This document shows positions 1 through 8,340 of a stretch of 64,000 bases of DNA, piece by piece. The stretch's first letter is position 1. Each line of letters begins with the position of its first letter. Under the pieces are notes generated by a model. It saw nothing but the letters and a program-made list of their open reading frames with translations, was not told the DNA's origin and searched no databases. The position numbers and the translations under genes were made by a program. Source of the stretch: Goleter apudmare HA4340-LM2 (GTDB lineage Bacteria > Cyanobacteriota > Cyanobacteriia > Cyanobacteriales > Nostocaceae); NCBI GenBank assembly GCA_019359495.1, contig JAHHHF010000095.1:27267-91266 (forward strand), given 5' to 3'.

Positions 1-329
1 ATGAATGCATCATGTCACGACTTATCTGAGGGTGTCTATGCCTTTTACAGTATCTTATTTTATAAGTGTATACACTTATAAAAAATATTTTGGCGAAATG
101 ATCAGATATTTTTCAGGCAAAACTGTTGTTATCAAAGCTTTTGAGGCTTGAGAGAACTTGCTTGAGTCAGGTCAAATAAGAACTAAGGTAGTGAAAATAG
201 CAAAAAGGATGTCAAAAATATATCCTCTCACGTAGACAGGAGATACTTCTTTACAGAAAAGTAGTCATCCTTTCATGGTTAAACTAACATCAGAGTTATC
301 TAGATATAAAAACTACAAAGGCGGTAAAA
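1..329. other. Leading non-coding region
   Basis: No convincing gene is seen before the ATG at 330. The region is AT-rich. It contains a long perfect palindrome (58-83, listed separately). A purine-rich ribosome-binding site (AAAGGCGG, about 318-325) precedes the small gene at 330. The end of any gene to the left lies outside the window. Confidence 0.5.
58..83. repeat. 26-bp perfect palindrome
   Basis: Every base from 58 to 70 pairs with 71 to 83, with no loop; the core is AAGTGTATACACTT. AT-rich outer arms make it look like a dimeric regulator's operator or a cruciform. A terminator is less likely, because there is no unpaired loop and no GC-rich stem. It lies about 250 bp upstream of the small gene at 330. 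Confidence 0.6.
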
Positions 330-590
330 ATGGGTCGTTTAAATCCCTATACCCTACAAATGCAGATTACTCGCATGTTTGAACAAGGGCAATCGTTCTT
401 TGCTACAACTAAAGTGCAGGACTGGTTAAAAGAACGCAAGCATAATCCCCTAGACTACGACATTATTTTCCATCAAAAACCAGCCCCTCCTGGTTCTAAA
501 GAAGTGATTGCAGTGGAGATTGAGTTACGCCGCAAAGATGGACAGCCTGTAGATCCGTGGCTGCAAGAACAAGCTAACCTTCATGGGTGA
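330..590 (+). CDS. Small hypothetical protein (86 aa)
   Basis: An 86-residue soluble protein that I do not recognise. It has no signal peptide, membrane segment or cysteine motif. The N-terminal half looks helical (an ITRMFEQGQ segment) and the C-terminal half is charged, with a possible beta strand around VIAVEIELRRKDG. The start is supported by a purine-rich RBS (AAAGGCGG) a few bases upstream. A decayed transposase remnant lies downstream, so the gene sits at the edge of a rearranged region. Confidence 0.6.
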   Translation: MGRLNPYTLQMQITRMFEQGQSFFATTKVQDWLKERKHNPLDYDIIFHQKPAPPGSKEVIAVEIELRRKDGQPVDPWLQEQANLHG

Positions 591-900
591 TCTTGCTAGA
601 ACATATTCAATTCATATTATCTGTGACTAACTTCACAAAGTCGTCACGGGATAAAGTACGATCTCGGACTTGATGCCAATGGTATAATTTATGGCTTTCA
701 ACGATCGCCCCAATCGACCATTCTACAGCCAAGCGATCGCAGATCAGAAGGTGGAATAACCCAACACCGAGATATGAATGAGGCTGGTAAATTGCGTTAT
801 TTCATTGACACGGCTGTTGCAGGTGGCGATCGCTACTCCTTAACCTATTACCAAATTATGGCAATAATTAAAAGTATTTGCTTAAAAATATGATAAGAAA
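591..900. other. Degenerate intergenic stretch
   Basis: No intact gene. Two HIP1-type GCGATCGC sites occur, with short open stretches interrupted by stops. Together with the transposase remnant at 901-1002 it looks like decayed mobile-element sequence, but I cannot assign the 591-900 part to any protein. Confidence 0.4.
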
Positions 901-1002
901 CTGGGATTTCAGTGCGAATTGCGCGATCGCCCAAACCAAGGTGGTATTGTAGAACGGATTTTTAAAACGATTAATACTCAAGTTCTCAAAGACTTACCTT
1001 AA
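901..1002 (+). pseudogene. TnsB/Mu-like transposase remnant
   Basis: The frame starting at 901 reads 33 codons to a TAA at 1000-1002. It contains ELRDRPNQGGIVERIFKTIN, which closely resembles the DRPxxGGIVERxFxTxN segment of DDE transposases of the TnsB/TniA/Mu class. Those proteins are 500-900 residues long; here everything before and after this ~33-residue patch is missing or scrambled. No TnsC, TniQ, Cas12k or terminal repeat is seen nearby. It is a dead scar of a Tn7/Tn5053-like element. Confidence 0.6.
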
Positions 1003-1140
1003 ATAAAGTTAATCTAAAGCTGACAAGAATTCTAATAACCTAGGTTGCTAGTTAATCTTATAGACGATCGCTTGAGGACAGTTAAGCAATAAAACGCCCT
1101 TGATCTATGAGCCGAAAATTTATTTTCAGGCTTTCTGTAC

Positions 1141-2532
1141 TCATGGGGATGCTGTTCCACCAAGCACTTTTACTGAAATTATGCCTTCGGATTCCAGGAA
1201 AGATGCAACTCTCAAAATTAGCGCTTCGTTGTAAGGGGCTGCTATCAATTGCACACCCAAAGGTAAAGCATTGGGGCGCTGAATTGGTACTGATAAAACA
1301 GGTAAGCCAATGAAAGATAATGGTTGAGTAAATAACCCTAAATGAGGACGGACAAGAATTTCTTCACCATCTAAAATCATGGTTTGTTGTCCAATTAAGG
1401 GCGCGGAAATTGGTGTGGTTGGGGCAAGAATTATATCTACATTTTGAAAAACTTCCCGAATGCGATCGCTATACCATCTCCGAAACCGTTGTGCTTGTAG
1501 ATACCAGCTACTCGGAATTAATGCCCCAGCCAAAAAGCGATCGCGTGTGGCGGGATCAAAATCTTGAGGACGCGACTTTAATTTCTCTAAATGCAGATTT
1601 GCCCCTTCACTGGCTGTAATCACAAATGCTGCTGCACGGGCACGATTTGCTTCTGGTAGTGTTACATACTCAGTAATATTTAACGCACGGGCGACCTGTG
1701 CCACTGCTGCTAGGGCTTCCGCTTCTGTACCCTTAACAAAATAGTCACCTGCAATGGCAATTCTGATACCAGATATATCTTGATTGAGTTGTGCTAAAGA
1801 TGGTTCAGGAGGAAGCTTGGTACAAACAGGATCTTGATTATCCTCCCCCTGAAGCACATCAAACACCGTAGCGATATCCTGCACGGAACGCGCAAAGGGG
1901 CCAATGTGGTCAAAACTACCAGAAAATAAAGCTACTCCACCACGGGACAACCTGCCATAAGTTGGTTTTAAACCCAAAACACCACACAACGCCGCCGGGA
2001 CACGAATCGAACCATTGGTATCAGAACCCAGCGTCAACGTGACTAACCCCGCCGCCACCGCCGCCGCCGAACCGCCAGATGAACCCCCAGCCACCCGTTG
2101 TAAATCGTGGGGGTTGTGAGTCGCGCCATAATGGGAATTTTCCGTCACAAACCCATAGGCGTATTCATCCATATTTAAAGCGCCAACCAGCACAGCACCC
2201 GCCTGTTTTAACTTGACTATCGCCGTTGCATCTTGGGTAGCTGGGGGGTTCTCCGCATTAATTTTTGACCCCGCCAGAGTAGTTAAACCAGCGAGATCAA
2301 ACAGGTTTTTCACCGCAAAAGGTACACCAGCCAAGACACCGGGATTGTTACCTTGAGCAATTTCACGATCAATTCTGGCTGCATCTGCTAAAGCCGTTTC
2401 CGTAATTACAGCCGTAAAACAGTTCAGTTCATGATCCCGCGCTGCAATTTTAGCTAACGCCGCCTTGGTAACATCCACCGCGCTAACTCTCCCCTCCCGC
2501 ACCGCCGCCGCAATTGACACAGCATCATTCAT
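1141..2532 (-). CDS. atzE: AtzE-like amidase (amidase-signature family)
   Basis: 463-residue amidase-signature enzyme. Lys75 lies in PFAVKNLFD, Ser151 in the Gly/Ser-rich GGSSGGSAAAVAAG stretch, and the nucleophile Ser175 in GSDTNGSIRVPA, so the Lys-Ser-Ser triad is intact. The start overlaps the end of the AtzG-like gene by four bases, so the two are translationally coupled. In the cyanuric-acid pathway AtzE with AtzG hydrolyses 1-carboxybiuret; the pair is widespread in bacteria without that pathway, where the substrate is probably another N-carboxy or carbamoyl amide. A GatA-type or other amidase role cannot be excluded, but the DUF4089 partner favours AtzE. Confidence 0.8.
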   Translation of the reverse strand: MNDAVSIAAAVREGRVSAVDVTKAALAKIAARDHELNCFTAVITETALADAARIDREIAQGNNPGVLAGVPFAVKNLFDLAGLTTLAGSKINAENPPATQDATAIVKLKQAGAVLVGALNMDEYAYGFVTENSHYGATHNPHDLQRVAGGSSGGSAAAVAAGLVTLTLGSDTNGSIRVPAALCGVLGLKPTYGRLSRGGVALFSGSFDHIGPFARSVQDIATVFDVLQGEDNQDPVCTKLPPEPSLAQLNQDISGIRIAIAGDYFVKGTEAEALAAVAQVARALNITEYVTLPEANRARAAAFVITASEGANLHLEKLKSRPQDFDPATRDRFLAGALIPSSWYLQAQRFRRWYSDRIREVFQNVDIILAPTTPISAPLIGQQTMILDGEEILVRPHLGLFTQPLSFIGLPVLSVPIQRPNALPLGVQLIAAPYNEALILRVASFLESEGIISVKVLGGTASP

Positions 2533-2717
2533 GGCTCAAACACTGGTGCAACTTCAACTTCCTCTGGTATTGGGAATGAGTTTACGAGATAAGCGATCGC
2601 TTTTATTCTCTCAAAATTCGCCACCACTCCATCCCGATACTCATCCCGCAACTGCAAATCCAGCAACAAAGCCATTTGCTCCACATACCCACCCACATCA
2701 AACTCTTGACTTTCCAT
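2529..2717 (-). CDS. atzG: AtzG-like small subunit (DUF4089)
   Basis: 62-residue protein matching the DUF4089/AtzG pattern: a helical N-terminus with YVEQMALLLDLQL, then VVANFERIKAIAYLVNSFPIP, ending in the typical EVAPVFEP tail. In known systems AtzG has no catalytic residues of its own; it forms a complex with AtzE and is needed for its stability. The start ATG is at 2717. The stop overlaps the atzE start (ATGA-type overlap, 2529-2532), and the DUF952 gene lies 18 bp upstream on the same strand, so the three may be co-transcribed. Confidence 0.75.
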   Translation of the reverse strand: MESQEFDVGGYVEQMALLLDLQLRDEYRDGVVANFERIKAIAYLVNSFPIPEEVEVAPVFEP

Positions 2718-2734
2718 CTCTCTTTTCCGGTGCG

Positions 2735-3085
2735 TTATTCTAAATTTACAACCCCTAGTGGCAACTCAAAACAACCATCTTCCCCAGGTTCAAAACCAAT
2801 CACCTCAACCACTGCATCAACATTCAACTCACCATAAATATGCGGAAAAAATTCACCTATTTCCGCTTCCTCATCACGAATTTCAGCTTTAACTTGATCA
2901 GCATCAATGCAGAGAATTACCAAACCTGTGTTTTGCTTAAAGAACCAATTGGCAACTTTAACTATTTGGTTAGCGTGAGAACAATGGATAAACCCTTCAG
3001 AATCCAGAGTATCACCACGATAGCTGCCGAGATGTTTGGCTTGCTCCCATTGTTGCCTGTGTGTGATGTGCAGGATAGTCTTCAT
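2735..3085 (-). CDS. DUF952 family protein
   Basis: About 116 residues when started at the internal ATG at 3085 (MKTILHITH), which fits the family N-terminus; upstream codons in the same frame would overlap the rhomboid-like gene heavily. Family features visible are the HITHRQQWEQA start, the SEGFIHCSHANQI segment with conserved His/Cys, and the IYGELNVDAVV segment. DUF952 proteins are small cytosolic proteins of unknown reaction, structurally related to ADP-ribosyltransferase-like folds. The start overlaps the end of the rhomboid-like gene by four bases (3082-3085), indicating coupled translation. Confidence 0.8.
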   Translation of the reverse strand: MKTILHITHRQQWEQAKHLGSYRGDTLDSEGFIHCSHANQIVKVANWFFKQNTGLVILCIDADQVKAEIRDEEAEIGEFFPHIYGELNVDAVVEVIGFEPGEDGCFELPLGVVNLE

Positions 3086-3780
3086 TTTTTCCAGTGCATA
3101 AAAGCAGCACCAATAAATAATCCCACAACCTGCATCCAATAAGCAATACTAGGTTGGTTCACACCCACCGGGGGAATATGTAAATTGCCGATACCATAAA
3201 ATGACTGTTGGATAAACCACCAAAATAGATAGAAAAAGGCTGGTAATTCGAGCGGGATGTATACAACTAATAGAGGCAAAATCGTATAAATTTTCGTTTG
3301 AGGGAACTTGATCAGATATGCCCCTAAAACAGATGCGATCGCACCATTAGCACCAATCAAGGGGACTGTTAAATTTGGTTCAATGATAATTTGTGCAACT
3401 CCTGTCAAAACACCAGCCAGCAAATACAAACCCAAATAATATTTTCTTCCCAGATAATTTTCAACTGTCTTACCAAAAACCCACAAAAATAATAGGTTTC
3501 CTAATATTTGGCTAAAACTACCATGCAGAAATATTCCAGAAACCAGTGACACAAAACTCCAAATTACAACTACCCAAGCTGCGGAATTAGAGAAAATCGC
3601 ATTTGTCAGAGCACTGGTAATCTGAGCAGGAATCACACCAAATTGGTTGACGAAATAGCCTAATTTATCACCTAATTCTAAGTGTATTTCCCAGAGAAAA
3701 ATTGCAACATTAATGCCAATTAGCCAGTAATTAATAATAGGTTGATTGCGGTGGTAAATACTATCTTTAATAGGAATCAT
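3082..3780 (-). CDS. Rhomboid-family membrane protein, predicted inactive
   Basis: 232-residue polytopic membrane protein with the rhomboid layout: N-terminal membrane segment (~19-31), the FLHGSFSQILGNLLFLWVFG segment (84-103), GxxxG-type helices and the region of the GxSG motif (141-155). The catalytic positions are changed. GxSG reads G143-A-N-G146 with Asn at the serine, the C-terminal catalytic His reads Gln217 in AYWMQVVG, and the oxyanion-side His reads Gln91, while Asn95 is kept. I therefore read it as a pseudoprotease that could bind membrane proteins without cutting them. It is the first gene of a coupled set with DUF952 and probably atzGE. Confidence 0.85.
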   Translation of the reverse strand: MIPIKDSIYHRNQPIINYWLIGINVAIFLWEIHLELGDKLGYFVNQFGVIPAQITSALTNAIFSNSAAWVVVIWSFVSLVSGIFLHGSFSQILGNLLFLWVFGKTVENYLGRKYYLGLYLLAGVLTGVAQIIIEPNLTVPLIGANGAIASVLGAYLIKFPQTKIYTILPLLVVYIPLELPAFFYLFWWFIQQSFYGIGNLHIPPVGVNQPSIAYWMQVVGLFIGAAFMHWKK

Positions 3781-3891
3781 GAGATGATAATTTGATAATT
3801 TTAGATGAATATTTTCCCCATCGCCCCCTCATCCGGTTAGCTTGTGGCAAGATTGGAATCAGATAATATCGCATTCAACTAGGCAAACCAG

Positions 3892-6021
3892 ATGCTGGGA
3901 AACACACTTGTTGGCAGATACCAAATTATTAGCTACTTGGGAGGTGGGGGATTTGGTGAGACTTTTGTCGCTTGCGATACTCAATTACCAGGTTCACCTC
4001 AATGTGTTGTCAAAAGACTTAAGCCTCAAGCATCTGATCCAGCAACTTTAGAGATAGCTAGACGGTTATTTGATACGGAAGCTCAAGTTTTGTATAAATT
4101 AGGGACTCACGATCGCATTCCCCAGCTTTTAGCTTACTTTGAAGAGAACGCAGAATTTTATCTCGTACAGGAGTTTATCCCAGGTCATGACCTGAGTAAA
4201 GAATTAATCCCAGGGAAAACTCTTGCTCAAGACCAGGTAATTGCGCTTTTACAAGAGATTTTAGAGATTTTGGAGTTTGTCCATCAACAAAAAGTAATTC
4301 ACCGTGACGTTAACCCACACAATTTACTCAGACGCCAGCAAGATGACAAATTAGTGCTGATTGATTTTGGGGCGGTTAAACAAATCACTACTCAAGTAAT
4401 TACTCCCCAAGGACAAGCTAAATCTACTGTCGCTATCGGTACTCCTGGCTATATTCCTGGAGAACAGGCTCAAGGTAGCCCGCAATTTAGTAGTGATATC
4501 TATGCAGTGGGAATACTTGCTATTCAAGCCCTCACAGGATTACCCCCAGAGCAACTAGTCAAAGACCCTGAAACCCATGAAATTACCTGGCTAAATCAGG
4601 CGACAGTTTCACCCGAATTTACCCAAGTTTTAGACAAAATGGTCTGTTATGACTTTCGACATCGCTATCCTTCCGCCACTGCGGTTTTACAAGCATTGCG
4701 AGATTTAAACCAGCCATCTTCACCCACCATCGCCCTGACTCCCGCATCTCCACCGCCGCAACTTAAAAATCCCACCAATAAAAAAAAGATAATTTTCCAA
4801 GCTTTAGCGGCGATAGTAGCTGTAGGACTTGGTGGAACTGCATCTATATTTGTGATTAATACCATCCATTCTCAGAATGCGACAGAATTATATAAACAGG
4901 GAAATACACTTTTTGATTTGCAGCGTTATCAAGAAGCATTAGCAGTGTATGAAAAGGCAGTAAATATTAGAGCAGATTATGCTCAAGGGTGGTATGGGCA
5001 AGGACAAACATTAGATAAACTAAATCAATATCAAGCAGCCCTAATAGCCTATGATAAAGCCATTCAAATTCAACCAGACTATTTAGAAGCTTGGAGTGGT
5101 AGGGGATTTAGCTTACAAAAAATGCAGCGATATCAAGAAGCGATCGCCTCTTTTGAGAAAGCCTTAGAACTGAAAAGTGATGCTCCAGAAGTTTGGCAGG
5201 CTAAAGGACAAGCATTAAGTAATTTAAATCAATATGAAAATGCTATTAAGTCTTATGACCAAGCAATCGAATTAAAACCAGATTATTATGAAGCTTGGTA
5301 CAGTAAAGGATTAACACAGCATTATTTAAAACGCTATGATCAGGCGGGTGCTGCATATGAAAAAGCTGTAGAATTCAAACCAGATTATGAGCAAGCCTGG
5401 TATCACTGGGGTAATTCATTAGTTAATCTCCAACGCTATGAAGATGCTGTAAAAGCTTATGACCAAGCAGTGAAATACAGGCAAAGTCATCATCAAGCTT
5501 GGTTAGCTAAAGGTAATATCCTGATTAATTTGCGGCGTTATCCTGAAGCAATTGCATCTTTTGATCAGGTAATCAAATATAATCCTAATAGTTATCAAGC
5601 GTGGTATGGACGGGGCTGGTCGCTACATCAAAATCAACGTTATGAAGAGGCAGTCCAATCTTACAATAAAGCTACATCTGTAAAACAAAATGATTATCAA
5701 GCGTGGTATGGCTTAGGAAATTCACTATATATTTTACAAAAATATGAAGAGGCGATCGCTGCTTATAATAAAGCAGTTCGGTACAAAGTTGATCACTCTG
5801 AGAGTTGGTACAGTAGGGGTAATGCTCTAGGGAATTTGAACCGCTATGAAGAAGCGATCGCATCCTATACAAATGCAATTAAATACAAGCCAGATTACCA
5901 ACAAGCAATAGACGCCCGCAATCAAGCACAAAATCAATTACCAAGCAAAAAAAACCAGTCTGTAATTGTACCAATTCTCCGACTTCCTAACTTCATCAAT
6001 CCAAGACAAACCAAACCATGA
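3892..6021 (+). CDS. Membrane Ser/Thr protein kinase with TPR repeats
   Basis: 709 residues. A bacterial Hanks-type kinase domain occupies ~10-270 (Gly loop LGGGGFGET at 16-24, ATP-binding Lys41, catalytic loop HRDVNPHN at 137-144, DFG at 158-160). A proline-rich linker, one membrane segment (~300-323) and about ten TPR units (~330-690, repeated xxxWYxxGxxLxxLxRYEEAIxxYxKA) follow. The loop lysine of HRDxKxxN is Asn141, and the activation segment ends in PGE rather than PPE. TPRs after the membrane segment suggest an extracytoplasmic protein-binding sensor. It converges on another kinase gene, with a terminator-like hairpin between them. Confidence 0.9.
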   Translation: MLGNTLVGRYQIISYLGGGGFGETFVACDTQLPGSPQCVVKRLKPQASDPATLEIARRLFDTEAQVLYKLGTHDRIPQLLAYFEENAEFYLVQEFIPGHDLSKELIPGKTLAQDQVIALLQEILEILEFVHQQKVIHRDVNPHNLLRRQQDDKLVLIDFGAVKQITTQVITPQGQAKSTVAIGTPGYIPGEQAQGSPQFSSDIYAVGILAIQALTGLPPEQLVKDPETHEITWLNQATVSPEFTQVLDKMVCYDFRHRYPSATAVLQALRDLNQPSSPTIALTPASPPPQLKNPTNKKKIIFQALAAIVAVGLGGTASIFVINTIHSQNATELYKQGNTLFDLQRYQEALAVYEKAVNIRADYAQGWYGQGQTLDKLNQYQAALIAYDKAIQIQPDYLEAWSGRGFSLQKMQRYQEAIASFEKALELKSDAPEVWQAKGQALSNLNQYENAIKSYDQAIELKPDYYEAWYSKGLTQHYLKRYDQAGAAYEKAVEFKPDYEQAWYHWGNSLVNLQRYEDAVKAYDQAVKYRQSHHQAWLAKGNILINLRRYPEAIASFDQVIKYNPNSYQAWYGRGWSLHQNQRYEEAVQSYNKATSVKQNDYQAWYGLGNSLYILQKYEEAIAAYNKAVRYKVDHSESWYSRGNALGNLNRYEEAIASYTNAIKYKPDYQQAIDARNQAQNQLPSKKNQSVIVPILRLPNFINPRQTKP

Positions 6022-6049
6022 ATATGAATCAATTCAAAATAAATTGAAT

Positions 6050-6086
6050 TTAGCTCCCCGAATTATTAAAAAAGTCGGGGAGCTAA
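6050..6086. terminator. Hairpin between convergent kinase genes
   Basis: Perfect 12-bp inverted repeat TTAGCTCCCCGA (6050-6061) and TCGGGGAGCTAA (6075-6086) with a 13-nt A-rich loop. It lies 29 bp after the upstream kinase stop and before the end of the opposing gene, so it probably ends transcription in both directions. There is no long T tract on either side. Confidence 0.65.
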
Positions 6087-6160
6087 GGAAAAATAAACTC
6101 AATATTCAGTATCTTATACACTCATCTTCCTAATTCCATTAGCTTGCTATTAATTAGCAT

Positions 6161-7945
6161 TTACCAAATATTTACCTCTTCCAGATGGTTTTCAGCCTCA
6201 AAACTTACTACCTTAGTAGTTGAACGGCGCCGAGTATTAGCCTTCCCTTCTATCCTGGCTGCAAATAATTTTGATAAAGCTAGATCTTTGCTTTGGAATT
6301 GCTGTTGCTTTTGAGTATATTCAAGTATTTTGATTTGAGCTTGAGCATAAACAGGAGTATCATTAGCAATCTGGCTGAGAAATTCTATCGCACCAGCAAA
6401 GTCACCAACATAGGCTTGATTGTAAGCTTGTTGTAAAAAGTAACTGGCTCTGATGTATTGCTTTTGTTTATACTCGACTAACTTTTCTTGAACCAACCCA
6501 CTAGCAGAGCTTTCAATGGGAATTTTACGGAGATAGTCTAAAGCGGTGGAGAAATCCTTATCCTCTGCTTTATCGTAAGCTTTGGCTAATAAATCTTGTG
6601 CCTGTGATTCAATTTTAGTGCGTGCTTGGTCAACTAATTTATCTGTTTTAGTTTGCCAATATAAAATATCGGGAACTTGAGCAGAAACGCGAAATACCTC
6701 TGTCCATTGACCTTCATTTAAAGCCTTTTCAACTAATTGATATTTTTCAGCTGCAACTTGCCATTGTTGTTCCCATTCATCAATTGTGGCTTTTGCCTCT
6801 GGATAAACATTGCTGTGAGAGGGAATGGATTTAGCCAGGGCGATCGCCTTTTTTAAATCTCCTGATTGGTATTCTTCTGTGGCTTTATATAAAACATCTG
6901 TTTCTGTGTGCAATTGAGCATTACTCAGTAAAGAATACACACCCAATCCCATCAATACAGAATTCGTCAACAACCCCACCTTCATACCTGTTAGTAATGG
7001 TGATGACGATGTAGAAGTTTTGGTTAAATTTTTACTCTCATTGGCTGCATAAGATGACTCGTCATCTGGGGATGGGAAAATTTGCACTGGTAACGGTGTT
7101 TCCCATACCATTTGCTTGAGTATACGCAGTACTTCACTGGCAGACTGGAAACGCTCTTGGTAATCGTAGCGGATCATTTGGCTGAGAATAGCAGCTAAAT
7201 AATCACTAACGGGTGTGTTATCGTAACGCCAAATAATTTCGTTAGTATAAGTATCGACTTGGAATTGTAAAGGTGAAAGTCCAGTTAAAGCTTGAATGGC
7301 AATCATGCCCAAAGCGTAAATATCACTGTTGGGTCGTGTTTGACCAATAAATTGTTCTGGTGGGATGTAACCCAAGGAAGTAACGGGAACTTTATAAATG
7401 GGTAGTTCCACATCCATGCCAAAATCAACTGCTTGGATGGAACCAAAATCAATCAGAACTAGCTTGCCATCAAAAGCACGCCTGACTAAGTTTTCTGGTT
7501 TGACATCACAATGGATAACACCTTGAGAGTGAACAAATTCTAAAATTGCTAAGACATCTTGCAGGAATTCAACAACAGCGCTTTCACTCCAAAGACCTTC
7601 CCAATGGGTTTTGATGGGCAGTTCCGCAGTCAATGCGTGCCCTTCAATAAACTCTTGCACTAAGTAGAAACGTTCATGTTCTTCAAAGCAAGCAATGAGT
7701 TCGGGAATTTGGTTATGGCATCCCAGACGCTTGAGAGTTTCGGTTTCAGTGAGAAAACGTAACCTCAATGTGTCTAAGTAACTGGGTTGAGAACTGTTAA
7801 CCTTGAGTTGTTTAACAACACACTTGGGGTTCTCAGGATAATCTATATCTACGGCAATATATGTCTGTCCAAATACTCCTGCACCTAGGTTTTGGACTAT
7901 TTGGTAACGCGCTTGTAGTACTTTACCGATCATGTGGTGGGTCAT
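6161..7945 (-). CDS. Membrane Ser/Thr protein kinase
   Basis: 594 residues. The kinase domain covers ~12-285 (LGAGVFGQT Gly loop at 20-28, Lys45 in CVVKQL, HCDVKPEN at 145-152, DFG at 166-168, LGYIPPEQ activation end). A Ser/Thr-rich linker, one membrane segment (~320-342) and a helical C-terminal region of ~250 residues with degenerate tetratrico-like AYxxxxxDFxxAIxxLxxI units follow. The HRD arginine is Cys146, making this a non-RD kinase that may not need activation-loop phosphorylation. The first ATG is at 7945; the ATG at 7933 (MIGKVLQARY) aligns better with the paralogue at 3892. The two kinases are clearly related in their first 280 residues. Confidence 0.88.
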   Translation of the reverse strand: MTHHMIGKVLQARYQIVQNLGAGVFGQTYIAVDIDYPENPKCVVKQLKVNSSQPSYLDTLRLRFLTETETLKRLGCHNQIPELIACFEEHERFYLVQEFIEGHALTAELPIKTHWEGLWSESAVVEFLQDVLAILEFVHSQGVIHCDVKPENLVRRAFDGKLVLIDFGSIQAVDFGMDVELPIYKVPVTSLGYIPPEQFIGQTRPNSDIYALGMIAIQALTGLSPLQFQVDTYTNEIIWRYDNTPVSDYLAAILSQMIRYDYQERFQSASEVLRILKQMVWETPLPVQIFPSPDDESSYAANESKNLTKTSTSSSPLLTGMKVGLLTNSVLMGLGVYSLLSNAQLHTETDVLYKATEEYQSGDLKKAIALAKSIPSHSNVYPEAKATIDEWEQQWQVAAEKYQLVEKALNEGQWTEVFRVSAQVPDILYWQTKTDKLVDQARTKIESQAQDLLAKAYDKAEDKDFSTALDYLRKIPIESSASGLVQEKLVEYKQKQYIRASYFLQQAYNQAYVGDFAGAIEFLSQIANDTPVYAQAQIKILEYTQKQQQFQSKDLALSKLFAARIEGKANTRRRSTTKVVSFEAENHLEEVNIW

Positions 7946-8332
7946 GAGTAGGTTACTTAGTGAGTCCTCATATTAGGTTTTCTAACATTGCCTCCTGTTT
8001 CCGGAATGCCTTCAGAATAATTCACTATCCTGTTGATTACTGGAATAAAAACTTTTGCTACTCTCAGTATTATCACTACTATGGATCGAAATAGTATAAC
8101 TTTTGTAACATAAATAGCCTTTTTGACACAGAGTATGAAATATTGCTGCTAGCATCGGATGTCGGCGCGGCGCTTCACCGTTGTAGTGTGCCAATTTATG
8201 TATCTGACCTAGCGAGTATTATTACTATTCCCTGGTAACGGCTTCCTGATCCGTGCGATCGCACTACCTTAGCAAACAGCCATGAGCGATCGTTGTGTGT
8301 TTGTTTACCAAACAATATCTATTCCATAGGAC
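7946..8332. other. Intergenic region, no supported gene
   Basis: 387 bp between the start of the kinase gene and the end of the helicase gene. A 60-codon open frame on the minus strand (8012-8194) has no recognisable features and I do not support it. Near the right end is the AGGACTTACGCAA repeat (8328-8340), which extends over the helicase stop codon. Confidence 0.5.
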
Positions 8333-8340
8333 TTACGCAA
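8328..8340 (+). repeat. AGGACTTACGCAA repeat, left copy
   Basis: This 13-mer recurs in inverted orientation at 17285-17297. I know it as a common dispersed intergenic repeat of Nostocales. Here it overlaps the 3' end of the helicase gene: the TAA stop (complement of 8333-8335) and the last codons lie inside the repeat, so the native C-terminus may have been altered. Confidence 0.6.

Noticed and set aside
1107..1313. 68-codon plus-strand ORF
   Set aside because: Overlaps the atzE 3' end antisense; no features.
8012..8194. 60-codon minus-strand ORF
   Set aside because: No RBS, motif or family resemblance; short and in a region of no coding bias.
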